From Akkermansia muciniphila (lineage in GTDB: Bacteria > Verrucomicrobiota > Verrucomicrobiia > Verrucomicrobiales > Akkermansiaceae), in contig NZ_CP156688.1 in assembly GCF_040616545.1 (NCBI RefSeq), forward strand, positions 1,674,001 to 1,738,000: 64,000 nucleotides of DNA, in the 5' to 3' direction. Shown piece after piece: positions 20,740-29,289 of the stretch. The position numbers and the translations under genes were made by a program. Below the pieces are notes generated by a model. It was not told the origin of the DNA, ran no database searches, and was given only the letters and a program-made list of their open reading frames with translations. The stretch's first letter is position 1. Each line of letters opens with the position of its first letter.

Positions 20740-23700
20740 ATGCTTGACTTATGCTCCATCCTGCGCCTTCTCTCATGCGGCTGTGCCGTGCTGGGAGCCG
20801 GAATACTCCATGCCTCCGGGCTCCGGCCCTGGCTGCAGGAATTATCCGGAATTCCGCTTCCGGCCTCCGCGGAAGGAAAGAATCAATGGATGCAGGGCCT
20901 GTGGGCGCGGACGGCGGAGCAGGTGTCTTCCCTTTCCGATCCGGCTGCCGCGGATGACTGCGGAGACGCCATGGCGCTGCTGGCCCCCGTATTCCAGGCA
21001 TGGCCGGACGGGCAGAAGGCCGGGGCCGCACTGGCGGAAATCCTTTCCGTTCCGGTGGAGCGGGTGGGGGCCGTCTCCTCCTGGGATGACTTGGCGAAGC
21101 ATGAGAAAGCCATTCTGGAAAAACTCAGTTTCCTCAGGCTGAAGAAGCTGGCGGCTTATTATGACGCGGCCGCCATCCGCCGCGCGGTGAAACGCAACCG
21201 GGAAAAATACGGGGAACGGTACCCCGGCGCGGACGGCTTCCTGGCCCGGCTGGATGAATGGGAAAAGAAGCTGGGGCCGCTGGACCGGTGGGTGCAGCAG
21301 GCCGGCCCGGAGCAGGCTGCCCAGTTGCGCGAGCTGGTGGAATTGCGGAAAAAGGCTCTTATTGAATCCCTGCCGGAACAGGACTCCCTGAGGGAATGGG
21401 TGAGCGTGCGGCGTTTCAACCCTTCCGGGAAAAGCTCCTTCAACCATGACCGCCCGGCCAACTGGCAGGGCATTTCCAGCATGCCGGGGCCGGGCCGCAT
21501 GTACCGCAGCGGCATCGTGAAATTTGACGGAGCTGCCTCTTCCCCCGCGGCGCGGCTGCTGGAGGACGACCGCTGGATGGGGCATCTGGAAGTGGATTTT
21601 TCCGGGGAAAGGCTCATGTTCACCGGCAACCACTTCGGCAAGAAGGAAAACAGGCCCTGGGACGTCTTTGAACTGGACTTGAAAACCGGGCAAAAGGAAT
21701 CCCTTACCGCCCACATGCCCGCGGATACGGACAGCTACAATTCCTGCTACCTGCCGGACGGCCGCATCATCTTCATCAACACCTCCGGCATGCAGGGCGT
21801 GCCCTGCGTCACCGGGGTGGACTACGTGGGGAACATCCACCTTTACGACCGCGAGAAGAAGACGACCCGGCGGCTCACCTTTGACCAGGACAACAACTGG
21901 TTCCCCACCATGCTCCCGGACGGCCGCGTGCTGTTCCTGCGCTGGGAGTACACGGAAAGCGCCCACTACTTCAGCCGCGTGCTGATGCATATGAACCCCG
22001 ACGGCAGCGACCAGAAGGAATATTACGGCTCCAACTCCTACTGGCCCAATAGCCTGTTCAACGCCCGCCCCCTTCCCGGCAGGCCGGGCATGTTTGCGGG
22101 CATTGTCAGCGGGCACCATGGAGTCAAGCGGCTGGGGGAACTGGTCATCTTTGACGTGAACCGGGGGCGCACCGCCACGGAGGGCGCGGTGCAGAAAATT
22201 CCCGGATATGGAAAGCCCGTGGAAAACGTGACCAGGGACCAGTTGGTGGAGGGATTGAAGACTCCCTATTTTGCGGAACCGTACCCGCTGAATGAGGAAA
22301 CCTTCCTGGCCGTCTCCTCCCCTTCCGGCAACCAGGGCGTGACCAATGTGGTCTGGTGTGACGTGTATGACAACATCATTCCCCTCACGGCTTCCTCCTA
22401 TTTCATTTATGCGGATCCCACGCCGCTGAAGCCGCGCAAAAAGCCGCCCGTGCTGCATGACCGCGTGAAGCCGGAGAGCAGGACGGCCACGGTTTATATC
22501 TCCGACGTGTACCGGGGGCGCGCCATGGCCGGAGTGCCTAAGGGGGAGGCAAAATTCCTGCGCGTGTTCATGTCCGAATACAGCCCGCGCAACACCGGAA
22601 GCCATTATGCCATGGGCATGGAAAGCAACTGGGACCTGAAGGTGCTGTACGGCACCGTTCCCGTGAATCCGGACGGTTCCGCCATCTTCACGGCTCCCGC
22701 CAGCCAGCCGCTGACCCTCCAGGTGCTGGACGGGGAAGGGCGCGCCCTGGCGCTGATGCGGAGCTGGTTCACGGCCATGCCGGGGGAAACGCTCAGCTGC
22801 ATAGGCTGCCATGAACGGCAGAACTCCGCGCCGCCCGCCAAGGCGGCCATGGCTTCCCGCCAAAAGCCTGCCGCCATTGTTCCGTGGTACGGTCCGGCGC
22901 GCACCTTCTCCTTCATGAATGAGGTGCAGCCCGTGCTGGACCGCCACTGCATCCGCTGCCACACCGCGGGGGACAAGGCCCGTGAAGGAATACCGGATTT
23001 CATGACATTGGAGGCCGTCAAGGGTGCGCCCGCTCCCGGTTCCGTCGCGTACTGGAACCTGCACCCCTACGTACGCCGCAACGGACCGGAAGGGAACTAC
23101 CTGGGGCTGTCTCCCACGGAGTTCTTCGCGGATACGTCGGAACTATACCAGCTCCTCAAAAAAGGCCATCACGGCGTGGAGATGCCGCAGGAAGACTGGA
23201 ACCGCCTGGTCACGTGGATGGACATGAACGCCCCCTATCTGGGAGAATGGCCGGGAGAGCGCAATGAAGGATTGCTGAAACGCCGCTATGACCTGCACAG
23301 GCAATTTTCCGGAGCGGAACGGAATTATGTGACCATGAAGGACTCCCTGTTCCAGAGGCACGTCAGCGGCATTCTCCCTGGCGGAGGCAGGCCCGTCCCC
23401 CGCGCCAGTGAAAAAAGAGTGCCCGTTCCGGAGGCGCGTAATGAAACGCTGGCCGTGGATTTGGGGAATGGCGTAAGCATGAAATTCCGCCGCATTCCCG
23501 CGGGAAAATTCAGGATGGGGAGCGAACGGGAAACTCCGGCGGAAAGCCCCGCCTCCACGGTGGAGATTGAAAAACCGTTCTGGATGGGAGAGGCGGAAGT
23601 GACGCTGGAGCAGTACCGCCGCTTTGACCCGGACTACCTCAACGGATGGTACGACATGCACTACAAGGACCAGGTGAGGCCCGGCTACGACATGGACGCC

Positions 23701-24282
23701 GACCCGCGATTCCCGGTCATCCGGGTACCGTGGACCAGGGCCATGGAATTCTGCCGCTGGCTTTCCGCGAAAACCGGGAAAAAGGTGACGCTGCCCACGG
23801 AAGCGCAGTGGGAATACGCGGCCAGGGGCGGAGCGGAGGCGGACTTCTTCTTCGGAGAACGGGATGCGGACTTCTCCGCGTACGCCAACCTGGGGGACGT
23901 GACGCTGAAGGAGCTGGCCGTCTCCGGCGTGGACCCCAAGCCGATTAAGAATCCCAACCGTTTCTGGGACTTCGTGCCGCGTGATGAAAAATACAATGAC
24001 GGGAAGCTTCACCTGGCGCCCGTCAAGAGCTACAGGCCGAATGCCTACGGATTGTACGACATGATCGGCAATGCTGCGGAATGGACCCGTTCCGAGTACA
24101 GGCCCTACCCGTGGAATGGGAAGGACGGGCGCAATGAAAGCCTGGGCTCACGCGTTCCCCGTGCCGTGCGCGGCGGTTCCTGGTATGACCGCCCCCGGCG
24201 GGCTACGTCCTCATGGCGGTGGGGGTACCCCGGCTGGCGCCCCGTGCACAACGTGGGGTTCCGCGTGATGATAGAAGACTGA
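20740..24282 (+). CDS. Multidomain heme protein: HzsA-like propeller, two c-type heme motifs, C-terminal FGE-sulfatase-like domain
   Basis: About 1180 residues from the ATG at 20740, which opens a signal-like hydrophobic start (LRLLSCGCAVLGAGILHASG). An earlier in-frame ATG at 20638 would add a non-signal-like extension. After a helical region, residues ~270-660 resemble TolB/beta-propeller and HzsA-related sequence (DGRIIFINTS, DGRVLFLRWEY). Two covalent heme c motifs follow: CIGCH (Cys687-His691) and CIRCH (Cys737-His741). The C-terminus (~900-1180) is an FGE/SUMF1-type fold (RIPAGKFRMGS, WEYAARGGAEADFFFG, GNAAEWT, VRGGSW). It ends VGFRVMIED rather than the GFRC of true formylglycine enzymes, so sulfatase activation is unlikely. 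Export to the periplasm and redox chemistry are expected; the substrate is unknown. It heads a three-gene operon. Confidence 0.8.
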   Translation: MLDLCSILRLLSCGCAVLGAGILHASGLRPWLQELSGIPLPASAEGKNQWMQGLWARTAEQVSSLSDPAAADDCGDAMALLAPVFQAWPDGQKAGAALAEILSVPVERVGAVSSWDDLAKHEKAILEKLSFLRLKKLAAYYDAAAIRRAVKRNREKYGERYPGADGFLARLDEWEKKLGPLDRWVQQAGPEQAAQLRELVELRKKALIESLPEQDSLREWVSVRRFNPSGKSSFNHDRPANWQGISSMPGPGRMYRSGIVKFDGAASSPAARLLEDDRWMGHLEVDFSGERLMFTGNHFGKKENRPWDVFELDLKTGQKESLTAHMPADTDSYNSCYLPDGRIIFINTSGMQGVPCVTGVDYVGNIHLYDREKKTTRRLTFDQDNNWFPTMLPDGRVLFLRWEYTESAHYFSRVLMHMNPDGSDQKEYYGSNSYWPNSLFNARPLPGRPGMFAGIVSGHHGVKRLGELVIFDVNRGRTATEGAVQKIPGYGKPVENVTRDQLVEGLKTPYFAEPYPLNEETFLAVSSPSGNQGVTNVVWCDVYDNIIPLTASSYFIYADPTPLKPRKKPPVLHDRVKPESRTATVYISDVYRGRAMAGVPKGEAKFLRVFMSEYSPRNTGSHYAMGMESNWDLKVLYGTVPVNPDGSAIFTAPASQPLTLQVLDGEGRALALMRSWFTAMPGETLSCIGCHERQNSAPPAKAAMASRQKPAAIVPWYGPARTFSFMNEVQPVLDRHCIRCHTAGDKAREGIPDFMTLEAVKGAPAPGSVAYWNLHPYVRRNGPEGNYLGLSPTEFFADTSELYQLLKKGHHGVEMPQEDWNRLVTWMDMNAPYLGEWPGERNEGLLKRRYDLHRQFSGAERNYVTMKDSLFQRHVSGILPGGGRPVPRASEKRVPVPEARNETLAVDLGNGVSMKFRRIPAGKFRMGSERETPAESPASTVEIEKPFWMGEAEVTLEQYRRFDPDYLNGWYDMHYKDQVRPGYDMDADPRFPVIRVPWTRAMEFCRWLSAKTGKKVTLPTEAQWEYAARGGAEADFFFGERDADFSAYANLGDVTLKELAVSGVDPKPIKNPNRFWDFVPRDEKYNDGKLHLAPVKSYRPNAYGLYDMIGNAAEWTRSEYRPYPWNGKDGRNESLGSRVPRAVRGGSWYDRPRRATSSWRWGYPGWRPVHNVGFRVMIED

Positions 24283-24295
24283 CTCTGAAATTGCC

Positions 24296-26158
24296 ATGAA
24301 ACTGACCAAAACGCTCCGCGCCTCCGCGGCTGCCCTCTGCTGTCTGCTGGCCTTCGCCTCATGCAGGCAGGGACCGGAGGCCTTTACAGGCCCTGCAGCC
24401 CCGGTGGACGTGAAAGTTTTTAATCATCTGGTTGCCGTGCTGGGGCATGAAAGCCGGACTCTGGAACTGGTGGACCCCGCTTCCGGGGAAAAAGTGAAAA
24501 GCATCCGGCTGGGCCAGCCGCCCAACGGCATGGCGCTTGACGGAGCGGCCGCCTATGTGGCGGAAGGAGGGCCGTGCGGCGTGGTGGAAGTGGTGGACCT
24601 GGAAAGCGGAGCGTTGAAAGGCTCCTTTCCGGCGGGGCACACGCCCATGTCTCCCGTACTGCACGGCGGGAAATTGTATGTAGCCTGCCGGTTTGATTCC
24701 AAAGTAGTGGAAATGGACGCCGCCACCGGAAAAGTGCTGAACTCCTGGAATGTTCCCCGTGAACCGGTGGCGCTGGCCGTCTCCCCGGACGGCAGGAAGA
24801 TATGGGCTGCCGGCCATTTGCCTGCCGGGACGGCGGACGGGGATTTCACGGCTGCTGCGCTGACGCTGGTGGAAGACGGGAAAGCGGCCCACTTCCCGCT
24901 CTCCAACGGGACGCAGGGCGTGCGCGGCATGGCGATGAGCCCGGATGGCCGCTACCTGGCCGTGGCGCACGTGCTGAGCCGCTACCAGGTGCCCACCACC
25001 CAGCTGGACCGCGGCTGGATGAACACGAATGCCGTGACCCTTATTGATACGGAACAGCCGGACAAGCCGCATCCCGTCCTGCTGGACGATCCGGACGCGG
25101 GGGCGGCCAATCCCTGGGGCGTCGCCTTTTCCGGAGATGGCGGAAAGTTGTTTGTGACGTGCGCGGGAACGCATGAACTGTCCGTGATTGATTTTCCCGC
25201 CTTGCTGGACCGCATAAAGCGGGAAGACCGGGAAAACGAGCCCGTTTCCGAAAGGCTCGGCTTCCTGCACGGTCTCCGTACCCGGGTTCCGCTGCCCCTG
25301 AACGGTCCGCGCGCCCTGTCTTCTGACGGGAAAAACGTTTATGTGGCCGGATACTTCTCGGACTCGCTGGCGCAAGTCCCCCTCCAGGCAGACGCCCGGC
25401 CCCGGAAAATCGCCCTGAATGGAGGATTCCAACCCTCACGGGAAAAACTGGGGGAACAATACTTCAACGACGCCTCCCATTGCTTCCAGGGCTGGCAGAG
25501 TTGCGCCACCTGCCACCCGGACGGACGGGTGGACGGGCTGAACTGGGACCTGCTGAATGACGGCATGGGCAACCCGAAGAACACGCGCACCATGTTCCTC
25601 TCCCACCGGACAAGCCCGGTAATGACGCTGGGCGTCCGCGCCTCCGCGGAGGTGGCCGTAACAGCGGGCTTCGTGCACATCCAGTTCCTGGAACCCTCCG
25701 GAGAACTGGCGGAATGCGTGAATGAATACCTGAAAAACATGAAGGAAGTTCCCAGCCCGTTCCTGGAGGCCCATGTTCCCTCCCGGGAGCAGGTGAAGCA
25801 GGTCTCCTGCGCGCAGTGCCATGCCCCCGGAGTGGAGCGGGGCGCCTTGTCCGAATCCGCCCGCAGGGGTAAGGAAGTTTTTAAAACTGCCGGGTGCGTG
25901 CATTGCCACCCGCACCCGTACTTCACTACCAAGGAACTGGTGGCAACGGGAACGGCCCGTGGGCTGGATGAAGGGAAAAGCATTCTGGTGCCCTCCCTGG
26001 TGGAAGTGTGGCGCACCGCCCCCTACCTGCACGACGGCCGGGCGAAGACGATCCGGGAAGCCGTCACGACGCATAATCCCGGGGACATCCGGGGAAAGAC
26101 GAGTTCCCTGAACGACCGTGAACTGGAAGACCTGGTCAACTACGTGCAGTCCCTGTAA
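24296..26158 (+). CDS. MauG/cytochrome c peroxidase-like lipoprotein with N-terminal beta-propeller
   Basis: At 620 residues, it has a lipoprotein signal with lipobox LAFASC (Cys23). The first ~350 residues are YVTN/NHL-like propeller repeats (SGEKVKSIRLGQPPNGMALDG, SPDGRKIWAAGHL, MSPDGRYLAVAHVL). Three heme c motifs follow: CATCH (403-407), CAQCH (505-509) and CVHCH (534-538). The end resembles diheme peroxidases (VPSLVEVWRTAPYLHDGRAKTIREAV, LNDRELEDLVNYVQSL). Such enzymes reduce peroxide or oxidise protein-bound substrates in the periplasm. It lies 13 bases after the FGE-like heme protein and just before the RidA-like gene, pointing to one pathway. Confidence 0.88.
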   Translation: MKLTKTLRASAAALCCLLAFASCRQGPEAFTGPAAPVDVKVFNHLVAVLGHESRTLELVDPASGEKVKSIRLGQPPNGMALDGAAAYVAEGGPCGVVEVVDLESGALKGSFPAGHTPMSPVLHGGKLYVACRFDSKVVEMDAATGKVLNSWNVPREPVALAVSPDGRKIWAAGHLPAGTADGDFTAAALTLVEDGKAAHFPLSNGTQGVRGMAMSPDGRYLAVAHVLSRYQVPTTQLDRGWMNTNAVTLIDTEQPDKPHPVLLDDPDAGAANPWGVAFSGDGGKLFVTCAGTHELSVIDFPALLDRIKREDRENEPVSERLGFLHGLRTRVPLPLNGPRALSSDGKNVYVAGYFSDSLAQVPLQADARPRKIALNGGFQPSREKLGEQYFNDASHCFQGWQSCATCHPDGRVDGLNWDLLNDGMGNPKNTRTMFLSHRTSPVMTLGVRASAEVAVTAGFVHIQFLEPSGELAECVNEYLKNMKEVPSPFLEAHVPSREQVKQVSCAQCHAPGVERGALSESARRGKEVFKTAGCVHCHPHPYFTTKELVATGTARGLDEGKSILVPSLVEVWRTAPYLHDGRAKTIREAVTTHNPGDIRGKTSSLNDRELEDLVNYVQSL

Positions 26159-26176
26159 ATGGGGCGGGAGGGCATC

Positions 26177-27301
26177 ATGACGGCGGAATCACCTGAAAAA
26201 CTGGAATGGCGCGGAAAGGGCGGAGCGGAAGAACGCTTCTTCTGCATGACGGCGGAGCCGGGCGCGTGCTTTGAGGCGGAACTGCACTCCCTGATGGACA
26301 GGTACCAGGAGCTGGGCGGCGGGGGAAAAGACGAATTCCTGCTGCGCTTCCACGTCAGCGATCCGGTGCGCCAGGCGGAAACGCTGCACCGGATGGCGGG
26401 GGAGCGGAACTCCTATGTCTCCGTAGTGGGGCAGCCCCCGGCGAACGGGGCCCGCGTGGCCCTGGAGGCCTGGCACATCGGGGGCATGCTGGAAAAGAGG
26501 AAGGAGGCGGAAGAAGGGGGAACGGTGGTGACGGCGCGGCGCCCGCATTACCGGCTGTTTCTGGCTGGCAGGAAGGAGGCTTCAGCTCCGGACAGCTACG
26601 GCCAGATGCGGGAGGAATTCCGCTGGCTGGACCGGGTGGCTTCCGCGCAGGGGGCAACCGTGGCGGAACTGGTTCACCGCACCTGGATTTATTGCCGGGA
26701 CATTGACAACAACTACCGCGGACTGGTGGAAGGCCGCAATGAATGTTTTGACCGTTACGGGTTGACGCCGGAGAGCCACTTCATCGCCAGCACGGGCATT
26801 GAAGCCTGTACGGAAACGCCGGGACGCTTGCTGCACATGGACAGCCTGGGTATTGCGGGGCTGAGGCCGGAGCAGGTCCGTTACATGGAGGCCCCGGATT
26901 ACCTGTCCCCCACGCACCTGTACCGGGTGGCCTTTGAACGCGGCACACGCATCGTATACGGGGACCGTTCCCATTACTTCCTTTCCGGCACGGCCAGCAT
27001 TGACGCGCAGGGGAACATTGTCCATCCGGGAGACGTGGCGCGGCAGACGGACCGCGCCTTGGAGAATATGAACGCCCTGATGAAGAGAAACGGCGGAAGC
27101 CTGTCCGACCTGAAACAGGTCGTAGTGTACCTGCGCGACTGGGCGGACCGGGAGACGGTCCGCCGCCGCCTGATGGATTCCCCGCTGGGCGCCGTGCCGC
27201 ATGTGATGCTGAAAGCCCCCGTCTGCCGCCCCGGCTGGCTGGTGGAAATAGACGGCATCGCCGTCAATGGGGCCGGAGACGGGGCTTTTGCCCCATTGTA
27301 A
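26177..27301 (+). CDS. RidA-like/chorismatase-like fold protein
   Basis: About 374 residues. The start at 26177 is preferred because GGGAGGG lies 5 bases upstream and the other ATG, at 26159, touches the previous stop. The C-terminal ~130 residues are YjgF/RidA-like (SGTASIDAQGNIVHPGDVARQTDRALENMNALM, LKQVVVYLRD, MLKAPVCRPGWLVEIDGIAV). The preceding part, with RTWIYCRDIDNNYRGLVEGRN and ASTGIEA, resembles the FkbO/Hyg5 chorismatase architecture, so a hydrolase acting on a small cyclic or enol-ether substrate is possible. No signal peptide is visible, unlike its two exported operon partners. The exact reaction is unknown. Confidence 0.75.
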   Translation: MTAESPEKLEWRGKGGAEERFFCMTAEPGACFEAELHSLMDRYQELGGGGKDEFLLRFHVSDPVRQAETLHRMAGERNSYVSVVGQPPANGARVALEAWHIGGMLEKRKEAEEGGTVVTARRPHYRLFLAGRKEASAPDSYGQMREEFRWLDRVASAQGATVAELVHRTWIYCRDIDNNYRGLVEGRNECFDRYGLTPESHFIASTGIEACTETPGRLLHMDSLGIAGLRPEQVRYMEAPDYLSPTHLYRVAFERGTRIVYGDRSHYFLSGTASIDAQGNIVHPGDVARQTDRALENMNALMKRNGGSLSDLKQVVVYLRDWADRETVRRRLMDSPLGAVPHVMLKAPVCRPGWLVEIDGIAVNGAGDGAFAPL

Positions 27302-27304
27302 ACG

Positions 27305-27323
27305 GGCTGTTCCGGGAACAGCC
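27305..27323 (+). terminator. Weak hairpin after the RidA-like gene
   Basis: GGCTGTT pairs with AACAGCC around a short loop directly after the stop. There is no clear T run, so termination may be partial. Confidence 0.45.
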
Positions 27324-27361
27324 GTAAATGGCCGATTTCACTTGTTATCACATGCACGGAA

Positions 27362-27763
27362 ATGGTACCGTACCCCCGCATGACCTATCGCCTCAATACG
27401 GACCGCCTGGTATTTTTTTCCGTTCTGTTGTGGGTGCTGCTGCCTCCGGGCGTTTTTGCCTGGGAAGGGAACCCGCCCAGCCCGGACAATGTGCGGTGGC
27501 TGGAGCAATTCTGTTCCAGTTACATGCAGTTCCTCACCATGGGCGGGGTGTTGTGCGTGGTCATTGGCTTTGTATGCGCAGCCCTGATCTGGCTGGTGAA
27601 CCGCCAGGACTGGGCGCGGAGCCTGAAAATCGGAATCCTGTTTATCATTTCCGCCCTGTGCCTGGTTTTGTACGGCGGCTCCCTCTCCTTTGCCGTGTTC
27701 TACCTTCCCCTGGCTCTGATCAACCCCGCCGTGTACTGCTTCAGCGTGAGCAAGGCGGAATAA
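27362..27763 (+). CDS. Small integral membrane protein of unknown function
   Basis: 133 residues, or 127 from the second ATG at 27380. A hydrophobic N-terminal segment (VFFSVLLWVLLPPGVFA) could be a signal or first helix. Two further helices are clear: MGGVLCVVIGFVCAALIWLV and IGILFIISALCLVLYGG. A third hydrophobic stretch (FAVFYLPLALINPAVYCF) follows. Its 3' end is close to the convergent phoU gene. No family was recognised. Confidence 0.65.
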   Translation: MVPYPRMTYRLNTDRLVFFSVLLWVLLPPGVFAWEGNPPSPDNVRWLEQFCSSYMQFLTMGGVLCVVIGFVCAALIWLVNRQDWARSLKIGILFIISALCLVLYGGSLSFAVFYLPLALINPAVYCFSVSKAE

Positions 27764-27783
27764 TCGGCAGGGAGAGACGCGGT

Positions 27784-28458
27784 TTATTTCCCTTTCCCGT
27801 GTCGGATGTCTGCGGCTTCCTTCAGGAAGACGACGGTGGCGGCGATTGTTTTGGCAATGTCCCCGATGCGCTCCAGGGAGCGGATGATGAAGAGCAGGTT
27901 GACGTTGAGGGAGAGTGTGTTTTCCCTTTCCGGGGAGACCAGCAGGGCCAGCGCCTTGCGGTGGGCCTTGTCCAGCTTTTTGTCCCTCAGGCGTATTTCC
28001 CTGGCGGCGTCCGCGTCCTGCGTTTCCAGGCACCGGGCCGCGTCCCTGAACTCGGAGACGGCCATGTCCAGCAGGGGGAGCACAATGTCCGGGCAGAGGG
28101 ATTCCCGGCGCCTGATGGATGCCTTGGCGTGCCTGGCGATGCCCGTGACCTCCTCCATGCATTCCTGAAGCTTGTCCCCGCAGCGGGAGAAGGTGAGCAC
28201 CAGCCGCAGGTCGGACCCCAGGGGATGGAACTGGGTGAGCACGGCGGCGCAGAGGGTGAGGACCTGGCGGGTTTCTTCGTTGAGCAGTTCCCCGTCCGCA
28301 ATGATGCCGTTGGCTCCGTCGCTGTCCGGACCGGAGATGACCCGTTCCAGGACGTCCATGTGTTTCAGCAGGCTGCCGCAGATGGCATTGACGCGGGTGC
28401 GGATGGCGTTCAGGGCCGCGTCATAGTGGGGGAGGATGTGATTGCCGGAAGGTGTCAT
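27784..28458 (-). CDS. phoU: PhoU-family phosphate signalling protein (copy 1)
   Basis: 224 residues of two PhoU-type three-helix bundles. The first repeat contains LTLCAAVLTQFHPLGSDLRLVLTFSRCGDKLQECMEEVTGIA and the second LNVNLLFIIRSLERIGDIAKTIAATVVFL. PhoU binds the Pst transporter and the PhoR sensor kinase and lowers the Pho response when phosphate is adequate. It is the last gene of the minus-strand pst cluster, 28 bases after pstB. A second PhoU paralogue lies at 40083. Confidence 0.9.
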   Translation of the reverse strand: MTPSGNHILPHYDAALNAIRTRVNAICGSLLKHMDVLERVISGPDSDGANGIIADGELLNEETRQVLTLCAAVLTQFHPLGSDLRLVLTFSRCGDKLQECMEEVTGIARHAKASIRRRESLCPDIVLPLLDMAVSEFRDAARCLETQDADAAREIRLRDKKLDKAHRKALALLVSPERENTLSLNVNLLFIIRSLERIGDIAKTIAATVVFLKEAADIRHGKGK

Positions 28459-28486
28459 GAGGTGAATGGCTTGGGAGGTGGGCTTT

Positions 28487-29266
28487 TTAGCTGAAACGGC
28501 CCGTGATGTAGGCTTCCGTTTCTTTTTCCGCGGGATTGGTGAAGATTTGGGACGTTTCCCCGTATTCCACCAGGCGGCCCATGTACATGAAGGCGGTGCG
28601 GTCCGCGATGCGCGTGGCCTGCTGCATGTTATGGGTGACGATGACGATGGTGAGGTCTTTTTTCAGGTCTTCCATCAGGTCTTCTATTTTCAGGGTGGCG
28701 ATGGGGTCCAGAGCGGCGCAGGGCTCGTCCATCAGCAGGATCTGGGGGCGGTTGGCAATGGCGCGGGCGATGCACAGGCGCTGCTGCTGGCCGCCGGAGA
28801 GTCCGTAGGCGCTTTCGTGCAGCTTGTCCTTCACTTCATCCCACAGGGCGGCACCTTTGAGGCTGCGCTCCACGGTTTCATCCAGTTCCGCGCGCCTGTT
28901 GCGTCCCGCCACGCGGAGGGGGAAGACGATGTTTTCATAAATGCTTTTAGGGAAGGGGTTGTATTTCTGGAAGACCATGCCCACGCGTTTGCGCAGGGAG
29001 ATGACTTCCACGCGCGGGTCGTACAGGCTGGCGCCGTCAATGCGGATGTCCCCCCGGTGGCGCACGTCCGGGACCAGGTCGTTCATGCGGTTGATGTTGC
29101 GGAGCAGGGTGGATTTTCCGCAGCCGGAGGGGCCGATGAGGGCGGTCACCCGGTTGGTTTCAAAGGTCATGCCGATGTTGAAGAGAACCTGCTTGTCTCC
29201 GTAAAAGAAGGAGAAGTCTTCCACTTCAATGATGGGGTCGTCGTCTGCGGCGTCTGGTTCAGTCAT
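28487..29266 (-). CDS. pstB: Phosphate ABC transporter ATP-binding protein (copy 1)
   Basis: 259 residues with all ABC ATPase motifs: Walker [11 protein letters not shown]-loop [17 protein letters not shown], signature LSGGQQQR, Walker [14 protein letters not shown], and the switch His in VTHNMQQA. The [11 protein letters not shown] segment is typical of PstB. It powers phosphate uptake through PstCA. It lies 23 bases downstream of pstA. Confidence 0.97.
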   Translation of the reverse strand: MTEPDAADDDPIIEVEDFSFFYGDKQVLFNIGMTFETNRVTALIGPSGCGKSTLLRNINRMNDLVPDVRHRGDIRIDGASLYDPRVEVISLRKRVGMVFQKYNPFPKSIYENIVFPLRVAGRNRRAELDETVERSLKGAALWDEVKDKLHESAYGLSGGQQQRLCIARAIANRPQILLMDEPCAALDPIATLKIEDLMEDLKKDLTIVIVTHNMQQATRIADRTAFMYMGRLVEYGETSQIFTNPAEKETEAYITGRFS

Positions 29267-29289
29267 GGGTGGTGAAGGAGGATAGGGTG

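Noticed and set aside
23939-23954. CCGATTAAGAATCCC, similar to the inversion site
   Set aside because: It has an arm mismatch, lies alone inside a conserved FGE-like coding region, and has no inverted partner with the same centre.
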